64,000 nt of DNA. Source: Paraburkholderia agricolaris (GTDB taxonomy: Bacteria; Pseudomonadota; Gammaproteobacteria; Burkholderiales; Burkholderiaceae). The translations under genes were made by a program, and so were the position numbers. The notes beneath the pieces are model-generated. The model was not told the DNA's origin. It ran no database searches and saw only the letters and a program-made list of their open reading frames with translations. Below are positions 53,056 to 61,976 of this stretch, piece by piece. Numbering within the stretch: the stretch's first letter is position 1; the number at the start of each line of letters is the position of its first letter. The stretch spans positions 806,001 through 870,000 of the forward strand of contig NZ_QPER01000002.1 in assembly GCF_009455635.1 (NCBI RefSeq), read 5' to 3'.

Positions 53056-53360
53056 TTCAACCAGGGCATTTCCACGGGCGACACCACCAGGCATCGGGAC
53101 TCCCGTTTCAGTTCGAAGATGAACCCGACCAGGATCATGGAGTCGGCGTACGGGATCGGAAATACGTGAGGATTATCCGCGGCGCGTAGCGGGTGCGCCG
53201 GCGTATCCGCTGTCTTCGCGGCGTTCTCGCGGACGCTTTCCAGCTCGTCGACCATGGCCTGCCCGCTGACTTTCTGGACGCGGCTACGCAGGTCGCTGAA
53301 GGGTTCGATGCGCGCCCCGTCTTCATTGTATTCGGGCACTTCATAGATGAACCAGGACAT
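53046..53360 (-). CDS. Hypothetical protein
   Basis: 104 residues from ATG 53360 (MSWFIYEVPEYNEDGARIEPFSDLRSRVQ), with GGAGA six bases upstream; the frame is open to 53507 without a plausible start. No signal peptide or membrane helix. Ends ADSMILVGFIFELKRESRCLVVSPVEMPWLKDA. Convergent with the TetR gene. I do not recognise the family. Confidence 0.65.
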   Translation of the reverse strand: MSWFIYEVPEYNEDGARIEPFSDLRSRVQKVSGQAMVDELESVRENAAKTADTPAHPLRAADNPHVFPIPYADSMILVGFIFELKRESRCLVVSPVEMPWLKDA

Positions 53361-53610
53361 GTGCGTCTCCAGAGAAAAGGGCAAGCATTCTAGCAGGGGC
53401 TTCACGCGCCCTATCTTCAGTACCGCGGAAATCGAACCGCGTTCCGTCCCCGCCATAAAAGAACTGAGACAAAAGAATGAGACAAAGGAATGAGACAAAA
53501 GTCTCATCCGGCTTGATGCTGCACTGCGGTGTGATCTTCCGGAACACGCATGCTAAAAGTCATCCTGAGCGCGCACCTGGCGATGTGCGCCGAGCAGACC
53601 GGAGACATTC

Positions 53611-54753
53611 ATGCCTTATGTTCCGCAAGTTAGACACATCGACCGGATCCGCAGGTTGATCGAAGGCCGGACGCCCGATCGCGGTGCCGATTCCGCGCGG
53701 CTGGCTTCGTCGTACTGGCGCTCGCTCGAGCAATATCATCTCGATCCCGGTCTGACAAAAGGTCCGCGCATTCTGACCGCGCCGGAACTACGCGACGTGC
53801 AACATCGTGAAGAATCGGTTTTGCGGGCCTCGGGAGAATGCCTTTCGCGTTTGCATGAGACGGTACGCGAAGCGGACTACTGTGTGATGCTCACCGACGC
53901 GCAGGGCGTGACGATAGATTATCGCGTCGACCGGGACCGGCGCCACGACTTCAAACGGGCGGGGCTTTATTGGGGCTCCTGCTGGTCCGAGCAGGAAGAG
54001 GGAACCTGCGGCGTTGCGGCCGTATTGCTGGATTCCCAACCGATCACGGTGCATAAGACAGATCATTTTCGCGCCGCGTTTACCACGTTGACATGCAGTG
54101 CCTCGCCCATCTTCGGGCTGGAAGGCGAACTGATCGGCGTGCTAGATGCTTCGGCGATTCGCTCGCCTGACGAACGCGAAAGCCAGCGCCTGATCAACCA
54201 TATCGTGCGTCATAGCGCGGTGCTGATCGAGGATAGTTTCTTTCTCAACGCGACCACCCATTACTGGGTGTTGCTGGCCCACCGGAATCGTCACTACGTG
54301 GAAGCCCAGCCGGAAATTCTGATCGCTTTCGACGTGCATGGAAATGCGGTCGCGGCAAACCGCCGGGCCAAGGAATGTGTGCCGGGCCTCGACCAGTTGC
54401 CGCGGCCTGTCTCCGAGCTATTCGATGTCCGCGCCGAACGTCTTCTGGATGTCAGGCCCGGCCGCGACATGGTTTCGATGAAACTGGTGGGCAGCGGCGC
54501 GCCTCTTCATGCGCGGGTTCGCCCACCGGTCATCCGGGCGCAACGGCAAGCGGCGCCGAAGCACCGGAATCCCGCCCGCGAGGCACAACCCGCCCTCTTC
54601 GAGATCGACGCCCTTGAGCGCGATCGCATCGTCGCCGCCCTGACGGATGCGAAATGGCACCCCGACGAGACCGCTCAGACTCTCGGCATCTCGCGGGCGA
54701 CGCTTTACAGACGGATCGCGAAGTTCGGCATTGTCCCGCCGCACCGGCGCTAG
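53611..54753 (+). CDS. AcoR-like GAF/Fis regulator lacking the AAA+ domain
   Basis: 380 residues. The N-terminal part looks like AcoR-type activators (SYWRSLEQYHLDPGLTKGPRILTAPELRD; GAF domain ~75-215 with GLYWGSCWSEQEEGTCGVA). A short PAS-like stretch follows (IAFDVHGNAVAANRRAKECVPG). The C terminus is a Fis helix-turn-helix (IVAALTDAKWHPDETAQTLGISRATLYRRIAKFGIV). The whole ~240-residue sigma54-contacting AAA+ module, with GAFTGA and Walker motifs, is absent, and no frameshift remnant is visible. It should therefore act without sigma54. It precedes the flavin monooxygenase gene by 81 bases. Confidence 0.88.
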   Translation: MPYVPQVRHIDRIRRLIEGRTPDRGADSARLASSYWRSLEQYHLDPGLTKGPRILTAPELRDVQHREESVLRASGECLSRLHETVREADYCVMLTDAQGVTIDYRVDRDRRHDFKRAGLYWGSCWSEQEEGTCGVAAVLLDSQPITVHKTDHFRAAFTTLTCSASPIFGLEGELIGVLDASAIRSPDERESQRLINHIVRHSAVLIEDSFFLNATTHYWVLLAHRNRHYVEAQPEILIAFDVHGNAVAANRRAKECVPGLDQLPRPVSELFDVRAERLLDVRPGRDMVSMKLVGSGAPLHARVRPPVIRAQRQAAPKHRNPAREAQPALFEIDALERDRIVAALTDAKWHPDETAQTLGISRATLYRRIAKFGIVPPHRR

Positions 54754-54834
54754 CGGTCCACGGTTATCCAGCGGGCAAAGAACCCGCGCATTACCTCGAT
54801 GTTTCACTAATCCGTATCGAATGGAGGAGCAGCC

Positions 54835-56637
54835 ATGCCTGAAAATAATGCAAGCCAGACTATTACACATGTTCTGGAGTCCCTGGAATCGGCGCTCAAA
54901 CGCGGCGATACCGCTGCGGCCGTCGCGTTGTTTCAACCGGAGTGCTACTGGCGCGATCTGGTTGCTTTTACATGGAATATCAAAACCATGGAGGGCCGGG
55001 AGCAGATCGGCGCCATGCTCGACGCCCAACTCGACGCCATTAAACCCACCCGGCTGAGGATTGCCGACAATGAGACGCCGACCGAAGCCGACGGCGTAGC
55101 CCAGGCGTGGATCACGTTCGAGACGCAGGCCGCCCGCGGCAGTGCTTTTATCCGTGTGAAAGACGGCCTGATCTGGACCTTGCTGACCACCATGGCCGAA
55201 CTGAAAGGCCACGAAGAGCCCAAAGGCCAGCGTCGTCCGATGGGCGCGGAACACGGCGCACGCACGGATCGGGTCAGCTGGAAGGAGCGCCGCGAAGCGG
55301 AGGCGCGGGAGCTGGGTCGTGAGGAGCAACCCTACTGTCTGATCGTGGGGGGAGGACAGGGTGGGATCGGGCTGGGTGCGCGTTTGCGCCAGTTGGGGGT
55401 GCCGACGATCATCGTCGATAAGAACCCACGTCCTGGCGATCAGTGGCGCAACCGCTACAAGTCGCTGTGTCTGCATGATCCGGTCTGGTACGACCATATG
55501 CCGTATTTGCCGTTCCCGGATAACTGGCCGGTCTTTACGCCCAAGGACAAGATCGGCGACTGGCTTGAGATGTACACCAAGGTCATGGAATTGAACTACT
55601 GGGGATCGACCACCTGCAAGTCGGCACGCTATGACGAAGCGGCGGCCGAATGGGTGGTCGAGGTCGAGCATGGCGGCGAGACGCTGACGCTGCGGCCCAA
55701 GCAGCTTGTGCTGGCGACGGGCATGTCAGGTAAGCCGAATATCCCCTCATTCAAAGGCATGGATGTGTTCAAGGGCGAGCAGCATCACTCGTCGAAACAT
55801 CCGGGGCCGGACGCTTACAAGGGCAAGAAAGTGGTGGTGATCGGCGCGAACAATTCGTCGCACGATATCTGCGCGGCGCTGTGGGAGGCGGGCGTTGACG
55901 TCACGATGGTTCAGCGTTCGTCCACGCATATCGTCAAGTCGGATTCGTTGATGGAGCTTGCGCTCGGCGATCTTTATTCCGAGCGCGCGGTGGCGTCGGG
56001 TATGACGACTTCGAAAGCCGATCTGACCTTTGCGTCAATCCCGTACAAGATCCTGCATACGTTCCAGAAACCGGTCTTCGATGCAATCAGGCAGCGCGAC
56101 GCGGCGTTCTACGACCGCCTGGAGAAGCGCGGCTTCATGCTCGATTTCGGGGACGACGATTCGGGGCTTTTCATGAAGTATCTTCGGCGCGGGTCGGGTT
56201 ATTACATCGACGTGGGCGCCGCCGACCTTGTGGCGGACGGCAAGATAAAACTGAAGAGCGGTGTGGATGTGGTCGAACTGAAGGAGCACTCCGTTGTGCT
56301 CAGCGACGGCACCGAACTGGAAGCGGATCTCGTCGTCTATGCAACCGGCTATGGGTCGATGAACGGCTGGGCCGCCGATCTTATCTCGCGTGAAGTGGCG
56401 GATAAAGTGGGCAAGGTGTGGGGGCTGGGCTCGAATACGACGAAAGACCCTGGACCGTGGGAGGGCGAACAACGCAACATGTGGAAACCGACGCAGCAGG
56501 CTGCCCTGTGGTTCCACGGCGGTAACCTGCATCAATCACGCCACTACTCGCAATACTTATCGCTGCAGTTGAAGGCGCGCATGGAGGGGATTGCGACGCC
56601 GGTATATGGCCTGCAGGAAGTGCATCATCTCTCCTGA
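54835..56637 (+). CDS. Flavin-containing monooxygenase with N-terminal SnoaL-like domain
   Basis: 600 residues. Residues ~10-125 form a nuclear-transport-factor-2/SnoaL-like domain. FAD-binding LIVGGGQGGIGLGARL starts near 169. An FMO-type region follows (CLHDPVWYDHMPYLPFPDNWP), then a second nucleotide site VVVIGANNSSHDICAAL, where the usual GxGxxG is altered to GANNSS, and the ATGYGSMNGW motif (ATGxxxN-like). Likely NAD(P)H-dependent oxygenation or Baeyer-Villiger chemistry on an unknown substrate. Good ribosome-binding site (GGAGGAGC). Probably activated by the adjacent AcoR-like regulator. Confidence 0.85.
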   Translation: MPENNASQTITHVLESLESALKRGDTAAAVALFQPECYWRDLVAFTWNIKTMEGREQIGAMLDAQLDAIKPTRLRIADNETPTEADGVAQAWITFETQAARGSAFIRVKDGLIWTLLTTMAELKGHEEPKGQRRPMGAEHGARTDRVSWKERREAEARELGREEQPYCLIVGGGQGGIGLGARLRQLGVPTIIVDKNPRPGDQWRNRYKSLCLHDPVWYDHMPYLPFPDNWPVFTPKDKIGDWLEMYTKVMELNYWGSTTCKSARYDEAAAEWVVEVEHGGETLTLRPKQLVLATGMSGKPNIPSFKGMDVFKGEQHHSSKHPGPDAYKGKKVVVIGANNSSHDICAALWEAGVDVTMVQRSSTHIVKSDSLMELALGDLYSERAVASGMTTSKADLTFASIPYKILHTFQKPVFDAIRQRDAAFYDRLEKRGFMLDFGDDDSGLFMKYLRRGSGYYIDVGAADLVADGKIKLKSGVDVVELKEHSVVLSDGTELEADLVVYATGYGSMNGWAADLISREVADKVGKVWGLGSNTTKDPGPWEGEQRNMWKPTQQAALWFHGGNLHQSRHYSQYLSLQLKARMEGIATPVYGLQEVHHLS

Positions 56638-56703
56638 CTCCTGATGCAGACGTAGGGTCGATGCATGCGTTGTTGACCCTGGTTTGACAGACATCAGGTG
56701 TGG

Positions 56704-56735
56704 GGCGGCGCGCCTCGATGGATCGGCGCGCCGCC
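56704..56735. terminator. Bidirectional terminator between convergent genes
   Basis: Perfect 11-bp inverted repeat GGCGGCGCGCC-N10-GGCGCGCCGCC followed by TTCTGT, in the 129-base gap between the monooxygenase and the MFS gene. Confidence 0.6.
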
Positions 56736-56766
56736 TTCTGTAATCAAGCGATGTACGACGCGCGGC

Positions 56767-58224
56767 TTAACCCGGGTTGATCTCGTCCTGGCTGCGCCGT
56801 GTCGTGCGGGGGCCGACGATTCGCACGGTGATAGCCACGATCAGCAGGGCCGCCGCAATAATGCCGAACATAGCGCCTGCTCCTTGCTGGCTCAATACGG
56901 GAAGCAAGATGAAAGGCAGCATCGCACTAACAATGCGGGACAACGAATAGGTGCTGCCGATTGCAGTCGAGCGCACGCTGGCCGGAAAGATCTCTGCCTG
57001 ATAGACATGGTACGCATTGCTGAATACATTCGATGCGCAGGTTGTCAACACGCCAAATAGAACGATCAACCCCGAGTTGTTCGAATAGGCAAAACCCAGG
57101 CCAAAAACCGCAATGGACAAGATGGCGCCGATCACCAGCGTCCGGCGTTCTATCCAGTTGAGGAGCGGGATAGAAAGCAAAGAGCCGACCGGGTAGCCGA
57201 GAAACGACAGCGCGATAAACAACGTGCCGTCGGTGATGTCAAAACCGCGGCTTTTCACTACTGTGGCGGCCAGAGTGCCAAAGCCATAGTAGCCAAATCC
57301 CTGCAGCAGATGGAAGATGGCCAGCATCAGGTAGCGTTTGTTGTACGGAGGGCGGCGTAGCAGGGCAACGCGCTCACCTAAAGTCATTGCATTGCGCTTG
57401 ACGGTCGCCTCAGGTGAGATGACCGGCACCGTCACCCCGGCACTGTCGGCAAAGCGCCGAAGCATCGCGTGAGCTTCGTCGACGCGACCCTGCGCCAATA
57501 GCCAGCGCGGGCTTTCGGGCATCTTATGTTGTACGAGCAAAACCAGTACTGCGCCCAGGCTGCCGATCACCAGAATAGCGCGCCAACCCGCCACGGCACC
57601 GAAGTGCAGAGGGTTGAGCCAAAGCGCGAGGAATCCGACCAGTGGCACGGCAACATACGACGCGGTGTAGGCCCAGGCGGCCATTCGTCCGCGGCGTTCC
57701 TTGGGCAGAATCTCGGACAGGAAACTGTCGGCGACGGGATAGAGTGCGCCTACGCCGATGCCGGTGAGGAAGCGGCAGATCACCAGCATCTCGGCATTGA
57801 CCGAGAATGCGCCGATCAGTGAAAAGCCGCTGTACCAGATCAGATTGAACAGGAAAGCCTTCCGCCGGCCAATCCGGTCGGCCATGCTGCCCAGAAAAAA
57901 TGCACCGAAGAACATGCCGACAAACGCCGAGGCCAGCAGCAGCTTGAAGTCCATGCTGTGTCTGTCGATACCGTACTCGCCCTGCAGCGCCGCACCGATC
58001 GAGCTGACAAGGAAAATCTCGAACATATCGAAGAACAGGCCTATGCCGATCACCCACACTACAAATCGATGCAGTGAGCCCGCAGGCATGTTGTCCATCC
58101 AGCCGCCCAACGTGGCGGCCTGAACATCCTGGCGGTGTGATTCGTCGGTTGAAACCGGCTCGGATGAAGAGATGCGCGAATGGGCGCCTGCTTTTGCGCC
58201 CACACCCAGATTGCTGCTGTTCAT
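56767..58224 (-). CDS. MFS transporter of the CoA-transferase/lyase operon
   Basis: 485 residues from ATG 58224 (MNSSNLGVGAKAG; GGAGA upstream), with 12 helices and a ~55-residue polar N terminus. Motifs: FFDMFEIFLVSSIGAAL, GSMADRIGRRKAFLFNLIWYSG, PVADSFLSEILPKERRGRMAAWAYTASYV, PESPRWLLAQGRVDEAHAMLRRFADSAG. It resembles the sugar-porter/organic-acid MFS group. Last gene of the minus operon, so it most likely imports the acid degraded by the enzymes upstream. Confidence 0.88.
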   Translation of the reverse strand: MNSSNLGVGAKAGAHSRISSSEPVSTDESHRQDVQAATLGGWMDNMPAGSLHRFVVWVIGIGLFFDMFEIFLVSSIGAALQGEYGIDRHSMDFKLLLASAFVGMFFGAFFLGSMADRIGRRKAFLFNLIWYSGFSLIGAFSVNAEMLVICRFLTGIGVGALYPVADSFLSEILPKERRGRMAAWAYTASYVAVPLVGFLALWLNPLHFGAVAGWRAILVIGSLGAVLVLLVQHKMPESPRWLLAQGRVDEAHAMLRRFADSAGVTVPVISPEATVKRNAMTLGERVALLRRPPYNKRYLMLAIFHLLQGFGYYGFGTLAATVVKSRGFDITDGTLFIALSFLGYPVGSLLSIPLLNWIERRTLVIGAILSIAVFGLGFAYSNNSGLIVLFGVLTTCASNVFSNAYHVYQAEIFPASVRSTAIGSTYSLSRIVSAMLPFILLPVLSQQGAGAMFGIIAAALLIVAITVRIVGPRTTRRSQDEINPG

Positions 58225-58256
58225 GCTTGTCTCCGTTGCTTTATTTCCGGCGCGGC

Positions 58257-59204
58257 TTATGCGCCGTTCACCACGTTGATCGGTGCGCCCGCATGGAACG
58301 CAGCGAGGTTCGCTTCGATGCCGGCATTGAGCCGGTTCGCGGCATGCGTCGCCGCCCAACTGACGTGCGGCGTGACGATGAGGTTGGGATGCGCGCACGC
58401 CAGCAGGGGCTCATGCGGATCGGGTGGTTCCTGCGGGAGTACGTCGAGCGCGGCGCCGCCGAGGTGGCCGGTGGTAAGCGCATCGAGCAGCGCTGCCGAA
58501 TCGACCAGACCGCCGCGCGCGCTATTCACGAGCAACGCGCCGCGTTTCATCGCGCGAAGTGTGGGCGCGTCGATCAGCTTGCGCGTCGCTTCGGTCAGTG
58601 GACAGTGGAGCGAGAGAACGTCGGCGGTTCGCACCACCTCGTCAAATGACGTGAAGCCGTCGCGAACCGTCAACCGTCCGCGGTGCTCCGCAAACATCAC
58701 ATCCATGCCGACCGCGCGGGCCAGCCGGGCAAGCGAACTGCCGATCGCGCCGCGCCCGATAATGCCGAGCGTCGACCCGGCGATGTCGAGAATCGGCGCG
58801 TCGTGCACGCAGAAATTCGGCGAACTGGCCCAACCGATGCGAGCGGTCTCGCGATAGGCGAACAGATTGCGCCGCAAGGCGAAGATCGACGTGAGCGCCC
58901 ACTCGGACACGCTCTGTGCCGAATAGCCCGGCACGTTGGACACGATCACGCCGGACTCGCGGCAGGCGTCGATATCGATGCAATCGAAGCCCGTTGCGGC
59001 AATGCAGATAAAGCGAAGTTTCGGCAGACGTTTCAGATCGGCCGCGCGGATCGGCACTTTGTTCGTGATCGCAATGGCGGCATCTTCGAGCGCATGAACC
59101 ACGTCGGCGGCGCGCGTGGCGAGGCGGGCGGACCATCCGCCCGCCCAGGCCGGCGCGGTGAGCGGCACGGGCAACGTAGCGCTGTCGAGCAGGACGATGT
59201 TCAT
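58257..59204 (-). CDS. D-2-hydroxyacid dehydrogenase (NAD-dependent)
   Basis: 315 residues from ATG 59204 (MNIVLLDSATLPV). NAD-binding GIIGRGAIGSSLARLARAVG, catalytic Arg in VNSARGGLVDSAALLDAL, Glu in LPQEPPDPHEPLL and His in VTPHVSWAA are all present. Similar to hydroxypyruvate/glycerate dehydrogenases. In this operon it could reduce or oxidise a 2-oxoacid intermediate. It follows the VOC gene by 102 bases. Confidence 0.9.
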   Translation of the reverse strand: MNIVLLDSATLPVPLTAPAWAGGWSARLATRAADVVHALEDAAIAITNKVPIRAADLKRLPKLRFICIAATGFDCIDIDACRESGVIVSNVPGYSAQSVSEWALTSIFALRRNLFAYRETARIGWASSPNFCVHDAPILDIAGSTLGIIGRGAIGSSLARLARAVGMDVMFAEHRGRLTVRDGFTSFDEVVRTADVLSLHCPLTEATRKLIDAPTLRAMKRGALLVNSARGGLVDSAALLDALTTGHLGGAALDVLPQEPPDPHEPLLACAHPNLIVTPHVSWAATHAANRLNAGIEANLAAFHAGAPINVVNGA

Positions 59205-59306
59205 CGAATCACCGCCTGGCACAGGGTGAGCTGCAACGGCACGCGATTCAGGTTGTTGACCGGCACGTGAAAATCACCGGTTCGTAGGGAGCGGGGTGTC
59301 ATGACA

Positions 59307-59693
59307 TCAGCCCGCGAGTTCGGAAATCTCGATCAGATTCAGATCGGGATCGCGCACGTACACCGATCGAATCTTCTGTGTGGCGCCGGTGCGCGCAACC
59401 GGGCCTTCGATAATCGGCCATTGGCAGCGGGCGAGATGCGCAATGACATCGTCGAGCGGCACGGTGGCGATGAAACACAGGTCGAGCGCGCCCGGCACGG
59501 GAACATGCGCCTTCGGCTCGAATTCGGCGCCGCGCACGTGGACGTTGATCTTCTGATTGCCGAAGCGAAACGCAATACGTCCTTCGCCAAACGTCTCGAG
59601 TTGCATCTGCATGACCTCGGTGTAGAACCGCTTCGTTGCAGCGAAGTCGACGCAAGTCAGTACGAGGTGATCGAGGTGGTCGATGAGTGCCAT
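59307..59693 (-). CDS. VOC-family (glyoxalase-like) protein
   Basis: 128 residues: LIDHLDHLVLTCVDFAATKRFYTEVMQMQ, then FGNQKINVHVRGAEF, LDLCFIATVPLDDVIAHL, IRSVYVRDPDLNLIEISE. The His of HLVLT, His of INVHV and Glu of LIEIS could bind a metal. Members include epimerases, dioxygenases and glyoxalases; annotation as virulence protein is common but uninformative. Starts one base after the lyase stop (TGACATG), so expression is coupled. Perhaps epimerises an acyl-CoA or 2-oxoacid intermediate. Confidence 0.85.
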   Translation of the reverse strand: MALIDHLDHLVLTCVDFAATKRFYTEVMQMQLETFGEGRIAFRFGNQKINVHVRGAEFEPKAHVPVPGALDLCFIATVPLDDVIAHLARCQWPIIEGPVARTGATQKIRSVYVRDPDLNLIEISELAG

Positions 59694-59694
59694 G

Positions 59695-60660
59695 TCAGGT
59701 TCCTGAAGAAAATGCGCGTTGTTCCGGCAGGCCGTCGGTCGCGATGCAAGGCGCCGGGTGCAGATCGAGGCGGCGTCCGGCCTTGAGCAACTGGCTCGGC
59801 ACGTCGTGGCCGATCAGTCCGGGAAGCAGCGCCGAGGCGGACAGCACGGCATCGAGATCGACGCCGGTGTCGTAGCCGTCGAGTTCGAGCATGTGCACGA
59901 GTTCCTCCGTGCAGACATTGCCCGTTGCACCCGGCGCGTAGGGACACCCGCCGAGTCCGCCGAGCGACGCGTCGAAACGGTCGATACCAGCCTCCAGGGC
60001 GGCGAGCGTGTTGGCGAGCGCCATGCCGCGCGTGTTATGAAAGTGCAGCGTGAGTTCAAGGGCGGCGAAACGCTCGCGTGCGGCGGCGCACAGCGCCCCG
60101 ACCTGCGATGGATAGGCCATGCCGGTGGTGTCGCACAAGGTCACGCCATGCACGCCGAGATCGGCGAAGCGCTGCATCCAGTCCAGCACGTCAGCCGGTT
60201 CGATGTCGCCTTCCATCGGGCAGCCCATTGCGGTGGAGAGCGATACGTTGATCGCCACCTTCGTTTGCTTGACCACGCCGATTACGTCGCGCAACTGTGC
60301 GAACGATTGCTCGCGGCTCATGCGCAGGTTCGCGCGGTTGTGGCTCTCGCTGACCGACATCACGAGATTGACTTCATCGACACCGCACGACAGCGCGCGC
60401 TCGGCGCCGCGCAGATTCGGAACGAGCACGGTGTAGATAACGCCTTGATGCCGCTTGATTTGCTGCATGACGGCTTCGGCATCGCGCAAGGCCGGAATCG
60501 CTTTTGGCGAGGTGAACGAGGTCACCTCGATCCTGGCGTAACCGCACGCGCTCAGACGATTGATCAGTTCGATCTTGGCGTCGGTGTCGACGAACCGGGC
60601 CTCGTTCTGGAAACCGTCGCGAGTTGCGACCTCCTGGATATACAGACGTTTGCTGCTCAT
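59695..60660 (-). CDS. Hydroxymethylglutaryl-CoA lyase-family enzyme
   Basis: 321-residue DRE-TIM aldolase. VATRDGFQNEARFVDTDAKIELI at the start holds the catalytic Arg-Asp; LTLHFHNTRGMALANTLAALEAG supplies metal His ligands; GGLGGCPYAPGATGNVCTEELVHML carries the catalytic Cys in the HMG-CoA-lyase signature. Cleaves HMG-CoA to acetyl-CoA and acetoacetate, or a relative such as citramalyl-CoA. Downstream of a CoA-transferase, which would make the thioester. The canonical leucine-pathway genes are absent, so a dietary or plant acid is the likelier substrate. Confidence 0.9.
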   Translation of the reverse strand: MSSKRLYIQEVATRDGFQNEARFVDTDAKIELINRLSACGYARIEVTSFTSPKAIPALRDAEAVMQQIKRHQGVIYTVLVPNLRGAERALSCGVDEVNLVMSVSESHNRANLRMSREQSFAQLRDVIGVVKQTKVAINVSLSTAMGCPMEGDIEPADVLDWMQRFADLGVHGVTLCDTTGMAYPSQVGALCAAARERFAALELTLHFHNTRGMALANTLAALEAGIDRFDASLGGLGGCPYAPGATGNVCTEELVHMLELDGYDTGVDLDAVLSASALLPGLIGHDVPSQLLKAGRRLDLHPAPCIATDGLPEQRAFSSGT

Positions 60661-60673
60661 ACCGTGCTCCTGT

Positions 60674-61864
60674 TCAGATGATGCCGCGGGCGCGCCAGGC
60701 GTCGCGAGTCGACGTGCCGATGCCGAGGTTTTCCAGCACCTTGTCGGTGTGCTGGCCGAGGGTGGGCGCGCAGGTGCTCACCGTGCCCGGTGTCGCGCTC
60801 AGCTTCGGGACGATGCCGGGCAGTTGCACCGGCGTGCCGTCGGGAAGCTGGCCGTCGAGAATCATTTCGCGTGCGTGGTAGTGCGGGTCGTTCGCGATGT
60901 CGGCGACGTCGTAGATCTTGCCGGCGGGAATGCGCGCGTCATTGAGCGCGGTGAGCACCTCGTCGAGTGTGTGGTGGCGAGTCCAGTCGGCAATCGCTGC
61001 ATCCAGCCGCTCAACGTTGTTTACGCGGCCATCGTTTTGGGCGAGGGTGGGATCGTCCGCGAGGTCCTGGCGGCCGATCAGTTCCATCAGGCGCCGGAAG
61101 ATACTGTCGCCATTGCCGGCGATCAGTGCATATTTGCCGTCGCTGCAGCGATATGCATTCGACGGCGCGATTCCAGGCAGGCTGCTGCCCGCCGCTTGAC
61201 GCACGGCGCCGAATGTCGAGTATTCGGGCAGCAGGCTTTCCATCATGTTGAAAACCGACTCGTAGAGCGCGACGTCGATCATCTGGCCCGCACCGCCGTT
61301 CTGATCGCGATGGCGCAGCGCGAGCAGGATGCCGATCACGCCGTGCAAGGCGGAGAGGGAATCGCCGATGGAGATGCCCACGCGCACCGGTGTGCGGCCG
61401 GTTTCGCCGCTCAGATGCCGCAAGCCGCCCATCGCTTCGCCGATGACGCCGAAGCCCGGACGGTCGCGGTAGGGACCGGTCTGCCCATAGCCGGACACGC
61501 GCAGCATCACGAGACCAGGATTTAACGCATGCAGTTCGTCCCAGCCGAGCCCCCATTTTTCGAGCGTGCCGGGACGAAAGTTCTCGATCAGCACGTCGCT
61601 TTGCGCGACCAGTTGACGAACCACGTCCTGACCTTCGGGCGAGCGAAGATCGAGCGTGACGGATTCCTTGTTGCGCGATTGCGCCGCCCACCAGACGGAT
61701 GTGCCCTCATGCAGCAGGCGCCATTTGCGCAGCGGATCGCCCGCGCCGGGTGGTTCGATCTTGATGACATGCGCGCCGAACTCGGCGAGCATTTTTCCAG
61801 CGAAGGGGCCGGCAATAAGCTGGCCCATTTCGAGCACGCGAACGCCATCCAGCGGCTTCGTCAT
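60674..61864 (-). CDS. Family III CoA-transferase (CaiB/BaiF)
   Basis: 396 residues. VRVLEMGQLIAGPFAGKMLAEFGAHVIKIEPPGAGDPLRKW opens the family fold; NKESVTLDLRSPEGQDVVRQLVAQSDVLIENFRPGTLEKWGLG follows; the nucleophilic Asp is Asp168 in RVGISIGDSLSALHG. Transfers CoA between acids, often from succinyl-CoA. First enzyme gene of the operon, 13 bases before the lyase. The human homologue SUGCT uses glutarate and 3-hydroxy-3-methylglutarate, which would fit the HMG-CoA lyase partner. Confidence 0.92.
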   Translation of the reverse strand: MTKPLDGVRVLEMGQLIAGPFAGKMLAEFGAHVIKIEPPGAGDPLRKWRLLHEGTSVWWAAQSRNKESVTLDLRSPEGQDVVRQLVAQSDVLIENFRPGTLEKWGLGWDELHALNPGLVMLRVSGYGQTGPYRDRPGFGVIGEAMGGLRHLSGETGRTPVRVGISIGDSLSALHGVIGILLALRHRDQNGGAGQMIDVALYESVFNMMESLLPEYSTFGAVRQAAGSSLPGIAPSNAYRCSDGKYALIAGNGDSIFRRLMELIGRQDLADDPTLAQNDGRVNNVERLDAAIADWTRHHTLDEVLTALNDARIPAGKIYDVADIANDPHYHAREMILDGQLPDGTPVQLPGIVPKLSATPGTVSTCAPTLGQHTDKVLENLGIGTSTRDAWRARGII

Positions 61865-61976
61865 GGTTGTCTCCTTGCAAACGTCGTCTCTTGACGCTTA
61901 CTTTGCGACAACCCGCCCGCGCTGAAAATCAATGGATTCTCAACGACCCTTTCCAGAATGGAAAGGGTCGGCGAGC

